Below are positions 41,159 through 49,731 of a stretch of 64,000 nucleotides of DNA, one piece after another. This DNA is from Emiliania huxleyi CCMP1516 (taxonomy: Eukaryota; Haptophyta; Isochrysidales; Noelaerhabdaceae): positions 277,328-341,327 of the forward strand of contig NW_005200507.1 of assembly GCF_000372725.1 (NCBI RefSeq). Reading direction: 5' to 3'. Position numbers and translations under genes: made by a program. Within the stretch, counting starts at the first letter, position 1. Each line of letters begins with the position of its first letter. The notes under the pieces were generated by a model. That model saw nothing but the letters and a program-made list of their open reading frames with translations. It made no database searches and had not been told where the DNA came from.

Positions 41159-41971
41159 ATGCGACGGGCGCTGGCGGTCAAAGTGACTGCCGCCACCGCT
41201 GCAGCCTCGCTTCTCGTGCACCAGCAGTACGGCGACTACCTCGCCTCCGTCGAGGCGTCGGCGCACGCCGAGACGCACCTGCCGCTCTCTGCCGACGCCC
41301 AGAAAACAGAGGTGGTGCGCGTGCCGTCCTTCCTATCGGCGGCAGAGGTCGAGGACCTGCACGAGCTCCATAAGGAGCTCCAGCCGCTCCTGGGCTCGGC
41401 GGGCCGCACCTCTGGCAACCAGGCCGCCGCCTACCGTCAGGGCACTTGGGAGACGTCGTACCTGTCGACCGACGGTCTGTTTGCGCGAGCGCGACCAGCC
41501 CTGCGCCAGCGGCTGCTCGACCTGGCGCGCGAGGTGGACGCGGAGCACTGGAACGTGATGAGCCGCGCCACGCGGCCTGTCCTTCCGCGCTGCGTCGAGT
41601 ACCACACTGTCGAGCCGGGAGGCTCGCTGCCGTACCCGACGCACTACGACGCCGGCTCGCTCGTCACGATCGACATCATGCTCTCGGACAGCAGCGACTT
41701 TCGCGGCGGCGAGTTCCGCACGCTCGAGCCCGACGGCAGCATGCGAAGCTACGCCTTTGAGAAGGGCGACGCGCTCTGCTTTGTGTCGCACAAGTTCCAC
41801 TGCGTGTCGCCGCTCACCGCTGGCCGGCGCAACGTGCTCGTCGTCGAGCTGTGGGAGGGCGTCGAGCGCCAGTGCGCGCACCGCTGCGAGCGGCACACCG
41901 GGGAGTGCGAGCACTCTGCGCGGGCGAGCCTGTTCCGACGAGTGCTCAACGACCTGGGGAGCGACCTCTGA
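41159..41971 (+). CDS. 2-oxoglutarate/Fe(II) dioxygenase, prolyl-4-hydroxylase-like
   Basis: A 270-residue single-exon gene. A short hydrophobic N terminus (LAVKVTAATAAASLLV) may be a signal anchor. The double-stranded beta-helix core shows the iron-binding H-x-D (His162-Tyr-Asp164 in PTHYDAGSLVTIDIMLSD), the distal His (SHKFHCVSP, His211 or 214), and an Arg ~10 residues later (TAGRRN) for 2-oxoglutarate. FRGGEFRTLEPDG fits the family's strand before the second His. A Cys/His-rich tail (CAHRCERHTGECEH) follows. It may hydroxylate proline or another residue on secreted proteins; the substrate is not shown by sequence. Confidence 0.8.
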   Translation: MRRALAVKVTAATAAASLLVHQQYGDYLASVEASAHAETHLPLSADAQKTEVVRVPSFLSAAEVEDLHELHKELQPLLGSAGRTSGNQAAAYRQGTWETSYLSTDGLFARARPALRQRLLDLAREVDAEHWNVMSRATRPVLPRCVEYHTVEPGGSLPYPTHYDAGSLVTIDIMLSDSSDFRGGEFRTLEPDGSMRSYAFEKGDALCFVSHKFHCVSPLTAGRRNVLVVELWEGVERQCAHRCERHTGECEHSARASLFRRVLNDLGSDL

Positions 41972-42803
41972 GAGGTCTGAGAGGATGTAGTACAGATAGC
42001 CGTAGGAGCAGTCAGCAGAGGGAGGGAGAGGAGTGCTCAGAGGGGGAGACTCTGATAGAAGAGTGACAGAGAGGACTCTGCAAGAGATATTGTGACTATT
42101 CATAGGGCATAGGGGGCCTAAAATAGACGCATAGGAGCCGGGAGTGTGCCGAGAGATCGAGAGAGTCGAGACACTTGTCGAGACCATAATGACTAATGTA
42201 GATACGGCTTATACTTTAGATTTAAGATGATTTTTAATCCCTCGATTCAGCGTGTTCAGGCGTATATACCGTAGCCGCTCTCCACTCTCCTCTTAGTCCT
42301 GACTCCTGTCACGTGCGGTGCCACCTGCTTAAAGTAGAGGAACCCTCCTGCACATGTGAAGGCGCCACTGGCCGCAGTCCCTCTCTCGTCTCTGCACTCT
42401 GGCTCGGCTTCGCCTCTCGAAGAACTTAGAATTATAGAGTATTCACGGTGGTGTCGGCTGTCGCGCATTCGTCGCGGGGGCGCGAACCGCGAAAGCTGAG
42501 GTGTGCGCGCGGAGCCTCCCGGAGGGTGCCGTTCCAGGGGAAGTACCGAGGCGGAACGCGCACGCAGTGCGGCCAGAGTGCAGAGAGTTCACCTCTCTGG
42601 GGCGCGCGCGAGAGCGCGACCCGGCGACACACCGGAGTGACGCGCGTGCGTGTGTCCCCACCCCGCGGTGTGTTCGCCGAGAGGGCGCCAGCGAGCGACG
42701 GAGATGCAATTTCTCTCACACCCCCTCACTGTGGCGTCGTATGCGAGGTTCTTGTTTGTAACCCAAACTGTGAACACTTAAAAACGGACACCCAAAGAAC
42801 CCC
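41972..42803. other. convergent intergenic interval
   Basis: No supported gene. 41985-42080 is purine-rich with gagagg repeats. A hundred-codon minus-strand ORF (42434-42720) has no visible motif and was not accepted. Confidence 0.5.
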
Positions 42804-45086
42804 TCAGCCTGCGACCGCACCACCGGCGCGCCTCCAGATGGTGAGCACGTCGTTGCCGTGAGGCCAAGTCGGCAGGTCGATGCTCCGAACCTGGCGGAAG
42901 GCGGCCGTGAGCAGCTGCTTGAAGAGCTTCGAGGTGGTGCAGACATCGGCCTGCTCGTCCATCTCGCCAACGTGAATAACGGTCGAGCCCCCGTAGAGCC
43001 GCAGCGCTCGCACGTCCCACGGCTCCACGTCGCGCGCCCACGGAGATTTCGCCTCCTCGTCAGAGAACGGCCACACGAGGAGCAGAGCGTGGCCCGGGTG
43101 CGTCGCTGCCTTGGAGTGGTCACCCAGCAGCACCTCGGTGAATTGCCGATGGAAGTACACATTGTTGCCGTCCGCTGTTGGTGGCGCGCGATCGTACAGC
43201 ACGCATTCGACGCCACGAGAGCGCAGTAGCGCACCCCAATAGCCCGCGCCTGCGCCGAGCTCCATCAGCGGCATCCCGAGACTGGAAATGGCGTCAAGTG
43301 CGGCGTTGTTCGGGATCGCGCACGCATAGGTATGCTGCAGAGGGTGCTGGAAGTTGCTTAGCCAGTCCTGGTGGGAGCGGTTGACCACAAAGAACGGTAC
43401 GAGTGCGTTGGTGCTCGGGCATCGCGAGAGCATCTCTCGCTCCTGCCGCTTGCCCCAGAGCCGACATATCTCCCCGCGCTCTGCATAGGTCAAGGGGGCG
43501 TCCTTTCGTGGCCATCGCTTGAGGAGGATGCGTGGAATGAACGACTGAAGGCCCGTCCATGACGTGAGTAGCGGGTTGTCGACGACATCGTACATGGTCT
43601 CCTCCGTGAGGCCGGCAAAGCGGCCGACGAGCACGATGGCCTTCAGCGTCTCTTGTAGGATCGAAGCCCTGTGCTGCTCTGGTGTCTTGTTCTCGGCGCG
43701 CAGTGCCCGAGGGTCCGTGTCGTCCACTTCAACGCCCGCGGCCCTCAGCGCCTCCGCGCCCTTGTTATGCACGGGTTTGATATACTCGTCGGAAAAGCTG
43801 AGGTACTCTTCGATCCTTCGGTCGTCAGCATAGATCTCCACCGCTGCCGCACCCTCAGCCGCTGCTGCCGCCGTCAATAGGGCACGCATTGGCGCGTCGG
43901 GCTCCACCACACAGCCAATTGGCAGGAAGCCGATACAGGTCTCTGCCACCTTTGCGTGCTCGGGCATGATACGAATTGTGGTCGTTGCGCCGGCTTCGAT
44001 GAGCCGCTTGGCTATGCCCGTCTCTTCTTTGCGAGTGCCGCGGAGCTGCTGCGCACAGTACATGAGCGCGTTCATGCCGCCTGCGTTCTGCGCATTCACA
44101 TTCGCGCCGCGCGCCAATAGCATGGCCACCACAGCTTCGTGGTCCGCCACCCAAGCCGGTCCCTTGTCAGGGTCGGACAGGTCGACACATGCGGTGTGCA
44201 GCGGTGAGAAGCCCTCACGATCCGTCGCCGTCGCACTCGCGCCTGCCTTCAGGAGCAGGCCACAAATGTCCGCGCGACCCTTGTTGGCGGCCGCCATCAG
44301 CGGCGTCTTTCCGCCTGACTGGCGTACGTCGGGAGGTGTGCCGGCTTTCAGCAGCATCTGCACCAGCTTGAAGCCAAAGCTGCTTCCGCGATCAGTGGTT
44401 GCACAGGCGACTTCGACGGAGAGGCTGAGTGGGTTGTTGCCATGCTTGTCGCAGGCTTCGGCCGGCACACCCTCGAGCAAACGCTCAATCTGCCAGAGGC
44501 CGCTGTCGTTCTGCTGACCATTGACAATCGCGACGATTAGCTGCAATGCCTTCTCTTCGGCTGGTGCGTCGGGAATGTTGGACAGGCCTGTGACGCTGCC
44601 GCCAGGTTGGCGCGTGTAATAGCGCAAGTCGGCCAGCGCAGCACGCATAGCAGCGATGTCACCGAGTGAGACTTCAGCCTCGTATCGCCGCGCGGCTGCT
44701 TTCGTGGCGATCTTTGGTGACGCGTGAAGCCGCACCGTCAGCGTCATCGCTTCGCGAAGGAACGCAAGCGCCTTGGCTGGCTCTTTCCGCTTTAGGTGGC
44801 AGAGACCAACGTTTGAGAGCAGTGGCAATCGATCCTCCTCCGGATCCTCAAGCGCCTTCTCGTAAGCTGCAATTGCGCCTTCCAAGTCGCCCGCCTTGAA
44901 TTTTGCGTTGCCGTCTGCACGCTTTTCAGACTCATGTGGAGCAGGTGGGTTCTGCACAGGCGAATCCCGAGCAAACGCCTGCAGCGCCTCTGGGTCGTTC
45001 ATGAGTTGCTGCATCAGCGCCTTCGGCGGCATGCCGCTCTCGGCACTCATCCGGCTGATCATCTGGTTCAAAAGGTCGTCCTCCAT
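42804..45086 (-). CDS. TPR-ankyrin-methyltransferase multidomain protein
   Basis: 760 residues, single exon, Met 45086 (MEDDLLNQMISRMSAESG). Order: a helical STI1-like start with LMNDPEALQAFAR; TPR units (ADGNAKFKAGDLEGAIAAYE, SNVGLCHLKRKEPAKALAFL); ankyrin repeats at about residues 215-350 (GGKTPLMAAANKGRADICG, GFSPLHTACVDLSD, GGMNALMYCAQQL); a linker; then a Rossmann-type methyltransferase region at about 590-750 with MPLMELGAGAGYWGALLRSR (SAM motif I), VECVLYDRAPP and HALLLVWPF. It probably modifies a protein brought in by the repeats. The domain mix is unusual. Lack of introns sets it apart from most neighbours. Confidence 0.8.
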   Translation of the reverse strand: MEDDLLNQMISRMSAESGMPPKALMQQLMNDPEALQAFARDSPVQNPPAPHESEKRADGNAKFKAGDLEGAIAAYEKALEDPEEDRLPLLSNVGLCHLKRKEPAKALAFLREAMTLTVRLHASPKIATKAAARRYEAEVSLGDIAAMRAALADLRYYTRQPGGSVTGLSNIPDAPAEEKALQLIVAIVNGQQNDSGLWQIERLLEGVPAEACDKHGNNPLSLSVEVACATTDRGSSFGFKLVQMLLKAGTPPDVRQSGGKTPLMAAANKGRADICGLLLKAGASATATDREGFSPLHTACVDLSDPDKGPAWVADHEAVVAMLLARGANVNAQNAGGMNALMYCAQQLRGTRKEETGIAKRLIEAGATTTIRIMPEHAKVAETCIGFLPIGCVVEPDAPMRALLTAAAAAEGAAAVEIYADDRRIEEYLSFSDEYIKPVHNKGAEALRAAGVEVDDTDPRALRAENKTPEQHRASILQETLKAIVLVGRFAGLTEETMYDVVDNPLLTSWTGLQSFIPRILLKRWPRKDAPLTYAERGEICRLWGKRQEREMLSRCPSTNALVPFFVVNRSHQDWLSNFQHPLQHTYACAIPNNAALDAISSLGMPLMELGAGAGYWGALLRSRGVECVLYDRAPPTADGNNVYFHRQFTEVLLGDHSKAATHPGHALLLVWPFSDEEAKSPWARDVEPWDVRALRLYGGSTVIHVGEMDEQADVCTTSKLFKQLLTAAFRQVRSIDLPTWPHGNDVLTIWRRAGGAVAG

Positions 45087-45854
45087 GCCAAGGTCGCGTC
45101 CAGCTGCTCACGCGCGGCCTGCAACGCCGACTTGTCGCGCAGCTCGCTCCACGGACGTGTAGTCGCGCGCCTTGGGGCGCGGAAAACACCACCGGACACA
45201 CCTCGCGCCGAGGCCCCTACAACTGTTCCGAGCTCTCACGCCGCGCGTAGGGCCCTTAGGGGCCTAGAGAACACAACCCCCTCTCTCTTTTCTCTCTTGA
45301 TGTATGTTTGTGTCTACAACTGTACTTGTAGATGCGCCCTTCGTGCGTTTCTTGCCGTCAGTGCAAGCACCGCACACACAGCAAGCCCAAATCACTGTGT
45401 GTGCCACATTTCTTGTTGGCTTCTAAAAATCTCTCTCACACACCGGGTCCCCACCGTCCACATTCAGAGAGAGAGACTGAGAGAGAGAGTTGAGATTTTA
45501 GCAATACCAAACATTTTGTTTTGTTGTTGAGAGTTGTAGCAATACCAAACAACTCTAACACTCACACGTCATTTGGGGCCTGGAGCCCCTGCAGAGTGTA
45601 GTGCCCTCACACACAAAAACAAAAACACAAGCCCGGACCCAAGACGCACAATTAACACCCGAGGGTTCAACCGTATTCGTAGCCCATACACGTCCGCCGT
45701 GTCTCCACGCGAAATAAACCATCCTTTCGATTTTCCCGAATCTCGTAAAAAGAAAACAAACGCTCGGAATCTCAAGCTCTCTAGGAACTGCAAAACGGCG
45801 CGGTCGGGCCCCTGTCGGAGAGAACAACATCTGGAGGCGGCCACCACAGGCACC
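45087..45854. other. divergent promoter interval with R3 and R4 repeats
   Basis: 45226-45290 is the inverse of a block in transposon copy 1 (1525-1590: 'gttgtgttctctagggtcta' side). 45424-45597 contains R4, with 'caataccaaacaactctaac' duplicated in part and a (ga)n run. The start of the carrier gene is 45855; the in-frame upstream extension is repeat sequence and was not used. Confidence 0.65.
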
Positions 45855-47115
45855 ATGTCGGCTGGGCAGGCGGCCACCACGGGCGCCGCCGCGCGGCCGG
45901 TGCTCCAGCTACCGACGGCGGTCATCCAGCTCGGGTGCGCCTCGAGCGCCTGCTGCATCGCCGACGGCCTCTGCCTGCCTCTCGACTTCCTCAAGACGCG
46001 GATGCAGCTGCAGAACGAGCTCGTCGCTTCGGGAGCGCCACGGCTGGGCGTGTTCTCGATGGCAGCGCGTGTGCTGCGCACCGAGGGCGTTCTCACCTTT
46101 TTCGACGGCCTTCCGGCTGCGATGATGCGGCAGGCGAGCTACGGCGGCCTCTGCTTTGCATCGTACCCGGCGCTGCGCGACAAGCTCAACCCTCACAGCG
46201 ACGGGAAGCACGCACCGCTGGCGTCCAAGCTGGCGGCGGGCGCGCTGGCGGGGGGCACAGCGAGCGCGCTCGCCAACCCGACGGACGTGGTCAAAGTTCG
46301 GATCCAGGCGGACGGGCGGCTGCGCCTGCTTGGCGAGCCTGCGCGGTACAGCGGCACGGCGCAGGCGTTCCGCGCCATCCTCGCGCAGGTGCGGTGGAGG
46401 GGGATGGGTTGCGGCGGCGTGGGCGGAGAGTGGCGGCGACCCCGAGGCACGCGCCCCGATCCGCCTCCCCCCCCTCGCTGGCGGCTGCAGGAGGGGCTCG
46501 CCGCCTTTTGGAAGGGGGTCGGCCCGAACATGCAGCGCGCGGCGGTCGTCAACGGCGCCGGGATCGCGACCTACGACCAGTGCAAGCAGACCGTCACGCG
46601 GCTGATGGGCGAGGACGACTCGCTCCGCGCTCGGTGCCTGGCGGCGCTGATGGGTGCACGGCCCCCAGCAGCAGTCGCGCCTTCCCACTCGGCGCCAGCA
46701 CACTCGCGCCAGCCCGCCCGCCCGCCCGCCCACTCGCCCGTCGCCCGGCCGGCTGAGCGGGCGGCGCGCTGGCGCAGGCGGCGTCGTCACCGCCCTGGTC
46801 GGCTGCCCGTTCGATGTCGTCAAGACCCGGCTGATGAACCAGCACGAGGGCAAGCGGCTGTACCGCTCCGTCTCGGACTGCTTCGTCTCCATCGTGCGGG
46901 TGGAGGGGGTGCTCGCCCTCTGGAAGGGGCTCCTCCCCGTGTACTTGCGGCAGGCGAGCCACCGCAAAGCCTCCCTCGCGCGGCCCCTCTCGCCCCCTGC
47001 CCCTGGCCGCGACCTCGCCGCCCCCCACCGCCCCGCGCAGGCGCCCTTCAACCTCCTCAACTACCTCGTCCTCGAGCAGCTCACGCAAACCTTCCTCGGA
47101 CGCACCCTCATGTGA
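45855..47115 (+). CDS. mitochondrial carrier family protein (UCP/dicarboxylate-carrier-like)
   Basis: Four exons, 45855-46388, 46491-46653, 46778-46953 and 47041-47115, give 315 residues. The three family signatures are present: PLDFLKTRMQLQ, NPTDVVKVRIQADG and CPFDVVKTRLMNQ (P-x-D-x-x-K/R), each at the end of an odd-numbered helix. FFDGLPAAMMRQASYGG, FWKGVGPNMQRAAVVNGAGI and LWKGLLPVYLRQ-APFN supply the matching even-helix motifs. The repeat spacing and RQASYGG motif resemble the uncoupling-protein/oxoglutarate/dicarboxylate branch of the inner mitochondrial membrane. Two introns have GT and one has GC donors. The exact substrate cannot be set from sequence. Confidence 0.9.
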
Positions 47116-47529
47116 GGCGCGGCAAGGCCGCTTGCTCGAGGCCTCTTGCCAGACCGCACGCGCAGAGCTCGGCCAGCGCGCTTGGCGCACCCGGTGCGCC
47201 CCTCGCTACGAGGCATAAGATATTCGCCGCTGTGGCTGCCAAATTAGATCTCTTCTCCGCGCATCTTGCATCTTGGACTCAAATTGCAGAGCATGCTGTT
47301 CAAGAGAGAGAGATCGCTATCAATACCAAACAAATGTGTTCTCAATGTACAATGTTAGTAGAATGACAATGAGTCAAATCGTCTAATTGCGGCGCTGGCT
47401 TTGCGTTCCTTTTTTCTACATATTTGTTAGTCGGCGCTGTACAAAATTCTTTTTTGTTGCGGCACAGTCCCAGCACTGGCCGCTCGCGGCCATCGAGAGC
47501 GAGACGCCGTGCCAGCGTAGAATCCCTCT
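47116..47529. other. short intergenic interval
   Basis: Contains AT-rich sequence with a partial R4-like 'caataccaaacaaatg' at 47320-47335. No gene. Confidence 0.45.
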
Positions 47530-49149
47530 ATGCTGCTTGCGCGGCTCGTCTCCGTGGCGAGCACCACGCTCATCGCCGTCTCCCCTCGCGCCACACCGCC
47601 GTGCAGGCGCGCGGGCTGGCATTCGCCAGTCGCAGGGCTGACGGCTGCTGTACATGCCGTCGACATCGCCGAGCACCTCACCTCGAGTGAGCCGGCCTGC
47701 TTTGAGGCGCTGCGAGACGAGACGCAGCAGCGCTGGCCGGGCGGTGCCCACATGGTGAGCGGCGCGCAGCAGGGCCGGCTGCTGCACATGCTGGTGCGCC
47801 TCTCCCGGGCGAGGCGCGTCCTCGAGGTCGGCTGCTTCAGCGGGTACGCGGCGCTGTGGATGGGCCTCGCCCTGCCGGAGGGCGGCTCGCTGCTCAGCCT
47901 CGAGCGCGACGAGCGGGCGGCGGCAGTGGCGCGGAGGCACCTCGACGCGGCCGGCGTCGGCTCGCGCGTCGAAGTGCGGCTGGGCGACGCGCTCGAGGCG
48001 CTGCGGGCGCTGCCCGAGGGCGAGCCGCCCTTCGACCTCATCTTTGTCGACGCCGACAAGAAGAGGACGTGGGAGTACTACGACCTGCTCGTCTCGCGGC
48101 GCCTGCTCGCGCCGGACGGGCTCCTCCTCGTCGACAACGTGTTGTGGAAGGGGCAGGTGCTCGAGCGGCTCGAGCCGGCCGCAGCTCTGGCGGGCAGCGA
48201 GGCGGCGCTCGCGCTTCCGGCGGCGGAGCGGCGGTCGATGGCGCTGCGCGACGCGCTGCACGGCTTCTCGACCCGCCTCGCCAGTGACGGGCGAGTGCAG
48301 CAGCTGCTGCTTCCCCTCCGCGACGGGCTCACGCTCGCCACGTTGGCGCCTCCAGAGGGCCCCGGCGGGCTGGCGGCGGCGGCGGCAGCATCTGCGGCGG
48401 AGCAGGCCGGGGAGGAGCCAGCCGGGGAGGAGAAGCTGGTCGCGGGGGCCTCCGGATCGGGCGGCTCCGACGGCCGTCTTGCCGCCTACCTGCGGCTGGC
48501 CGGCAGCGCGGAGCCTGCTGCCGCGCAGGCGCTGCGGCTGTCTGCGGCGGGTGGGGCAGTGGCGGGCGGGGCAGTGGCGGGCGCCGCGCCGGTGCAGCAG
48601 GGCCGGCTGCTGCACATGCTGGTGCGCCTCTCCCGGGCGAGGCGCGTCCTCGAGGTCGGCTGCTTCAGCGGGTACGCGGCGCTGTGGATGGGCCTCGCCC
48701 TGCCGGAGGGCGGCTCGCTGCTCAGCCTCGAGCGCGACGAGCGGGCGGCGGCAGTGGCGCGGAGGCACCTCGACGCGGCCGGCGTCGGCTCGCGCGTCGA
48801 AGTGCGGCTGGGCGACGCGCTCGAGGCGCTGCGGGCGCTGCTCGAGGGCGAGCCGCCCTTCGACGTGGTTGTCTTGGGGCCGGCCTCGGCGGAGCGTCTG
48901 CAGCAGGCGGCCCGTCACCTCGCGCCAGCAGGGCTGCTCGTGCTTGTGCACACGCCAGCGGGGCCCGGAGGCGTCGGCGAGGGCGGGGAGAGCCTCTTTG
49001 CGGCGCAGGTGGGCACGGCAGTGGAGATGGTGCACGGCGCTTTGCCCGGCTCGCACGCCGTCGTGCTGCCTTCGCCCGACGGCGACGGCGGGCTGCTCAC
49101 GCTCTGCGTGCGGAGCGGCCCGGACGATGCGCGTCTCTCGCGTCTGTGA
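47530..49149 (+). CDS. SAM-dependent O-methyltransferase with internally duplicated domain
   Basis: 539 residues, single exon. The first half (about residues 50-290) is a full caffeoyl-CoA-type O-methyltransferase: RRVLEVGCFSGYAALWMGLA (SAM motif I), LLSLERDERAAAVARRHL, FDLIFVDADKKRTWEYYDLL (metal-binding acidic residues) and LLVDNVLWKGQV. An Ala/Gly linker follows, then a second, shorter copy that repeats QQGRLLHML through EPPFD but continues as DVVVLGPASAERLQQAARHL, without the DADK motif. The second copy probably lacks catalysis. DNA of the shared part differs by one base in 271. The N terminus (ARLVSVASTTLIAVSPRATP) may be an organelle leader. Confidence 0.85.
   Translation: MLLARLVSVASTTLIAVSPRATPPCRRAGWHSPVAGLTAAVHAVDIAEHLTSSEPACFEALRDETQQRWPGGAHMVSGAQQGRLLHMLVRLSRARRVLEVGCFSGYAALWMGLALPEGGSLLSLERDERAAAVARRHLDAAGVGSRVEVRLGDALEALRALPEGEPPFDLIFVDADKKRTWEYYDLLVSRRLLAPDGLLLVDNVLWKGQVLERLEPAAALAGSEAALALPAAERRSMALRDALHGFSTRLASDGRVQQLLLPLRDGLTLATLAPPEGPGGLAAAAAASAAEQAGEEPAGEEKLVAGASGSGGSDGRLAAYLRLAGSAEPAAAQALRLSAAGGAVAGGAVAGAAPVQQGRLLHMLVRLSRARRVLEVGCFSGYAALWMGLALPEGGSLLSLERDERAAAVARRHLDAAGVGSRVEVRLGDALEALRALLEGEPPFDVVVLGPASAERLQQAARHLAPAGLLVLVHTPAGPGGVGEGGESLFAAQVGTAVEMVHGALPGSHAVVLPSPDGDGGLLTLCVRSGPDDARLSRL
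47766..48036 (+). repeat. 271-bp intragenic repeat (second copy 48594-48864)
   Basis: The copies are 828 bp apart and in the same frame. I found one difference (ccc/ctc, Pro/Leu). Sequence on either side is unrelated in the two halves. Confidence 0.9.
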
Positions 49150-49560
49150 AAAATAATTGCTGCAACGGAATAATTCCGCTGTCGTCTCACACTCGCGATT
49201 CAAGCTCTTCCCCTGAGGGCTGAGCGCCGCGAGGCTGAGCGAGGACCAAAAACGAAAAACGAATTGCAAAAAAGCAAAACGGTTATAGGAAAACGTGCTA
49301 CCGAACATCTGGCTCTGTGTGCGGACGTATGTGGCGCTCCGGAGCGGAGACTGGAGTGTCCGCACACCTCTGACCTCAGCCCTGTCACACACGCGCCACC
49401 ACAGGGGGACACGCTGTCGGAGAGCCAGAGCGCGCCACATGCATCGAGCTTCGAGTGATTCTTATCCCGGTCGGGTCAGATGGCCTTGCCAGGCCCAGTA
49501 AGAGGAGAGGCAGGCGAGAGGTGGGTGAGGATAGATGGGTGTGCAGGGCAGGCGGATGTG

Positions 49561-49592
<32 letters not shown>

Positions 49593-49731
49593 TGTGTGTG
49601 TGTGTGTGCGTGTGTGTGTGTGTGTGTGGTATGTGTGTGTGCGCGTGCGTATCGCGTGCGTATCTGTGTACGTGCGTGCGACCGCGGGTGCTTCCAAAGC
49701 ACCCCGTCGTCCGTGCGCTGTCCCCGCGGCG
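49150..49731. other. convergent interval with (tgcg/tg)n microsatellite
   Basis: 49556-49680 is (tgcg)n grading into (tg)n. Otherwise no gene seen between the O-methyltransferase and LENG8-like 3' ends. Confidence 0.6.

Noticed and set aside
42434..42720. 95-codon minus-strand ORF between convergent genes
   Set aside because: No motif, and overlapping frames are equally open.
45573..45854. In-frame extension of the mitochondrial carrier
   Set aside because: The sequence is R4 repeat and adjacent non-coding DNA; carriers of this family start close to the first helix.
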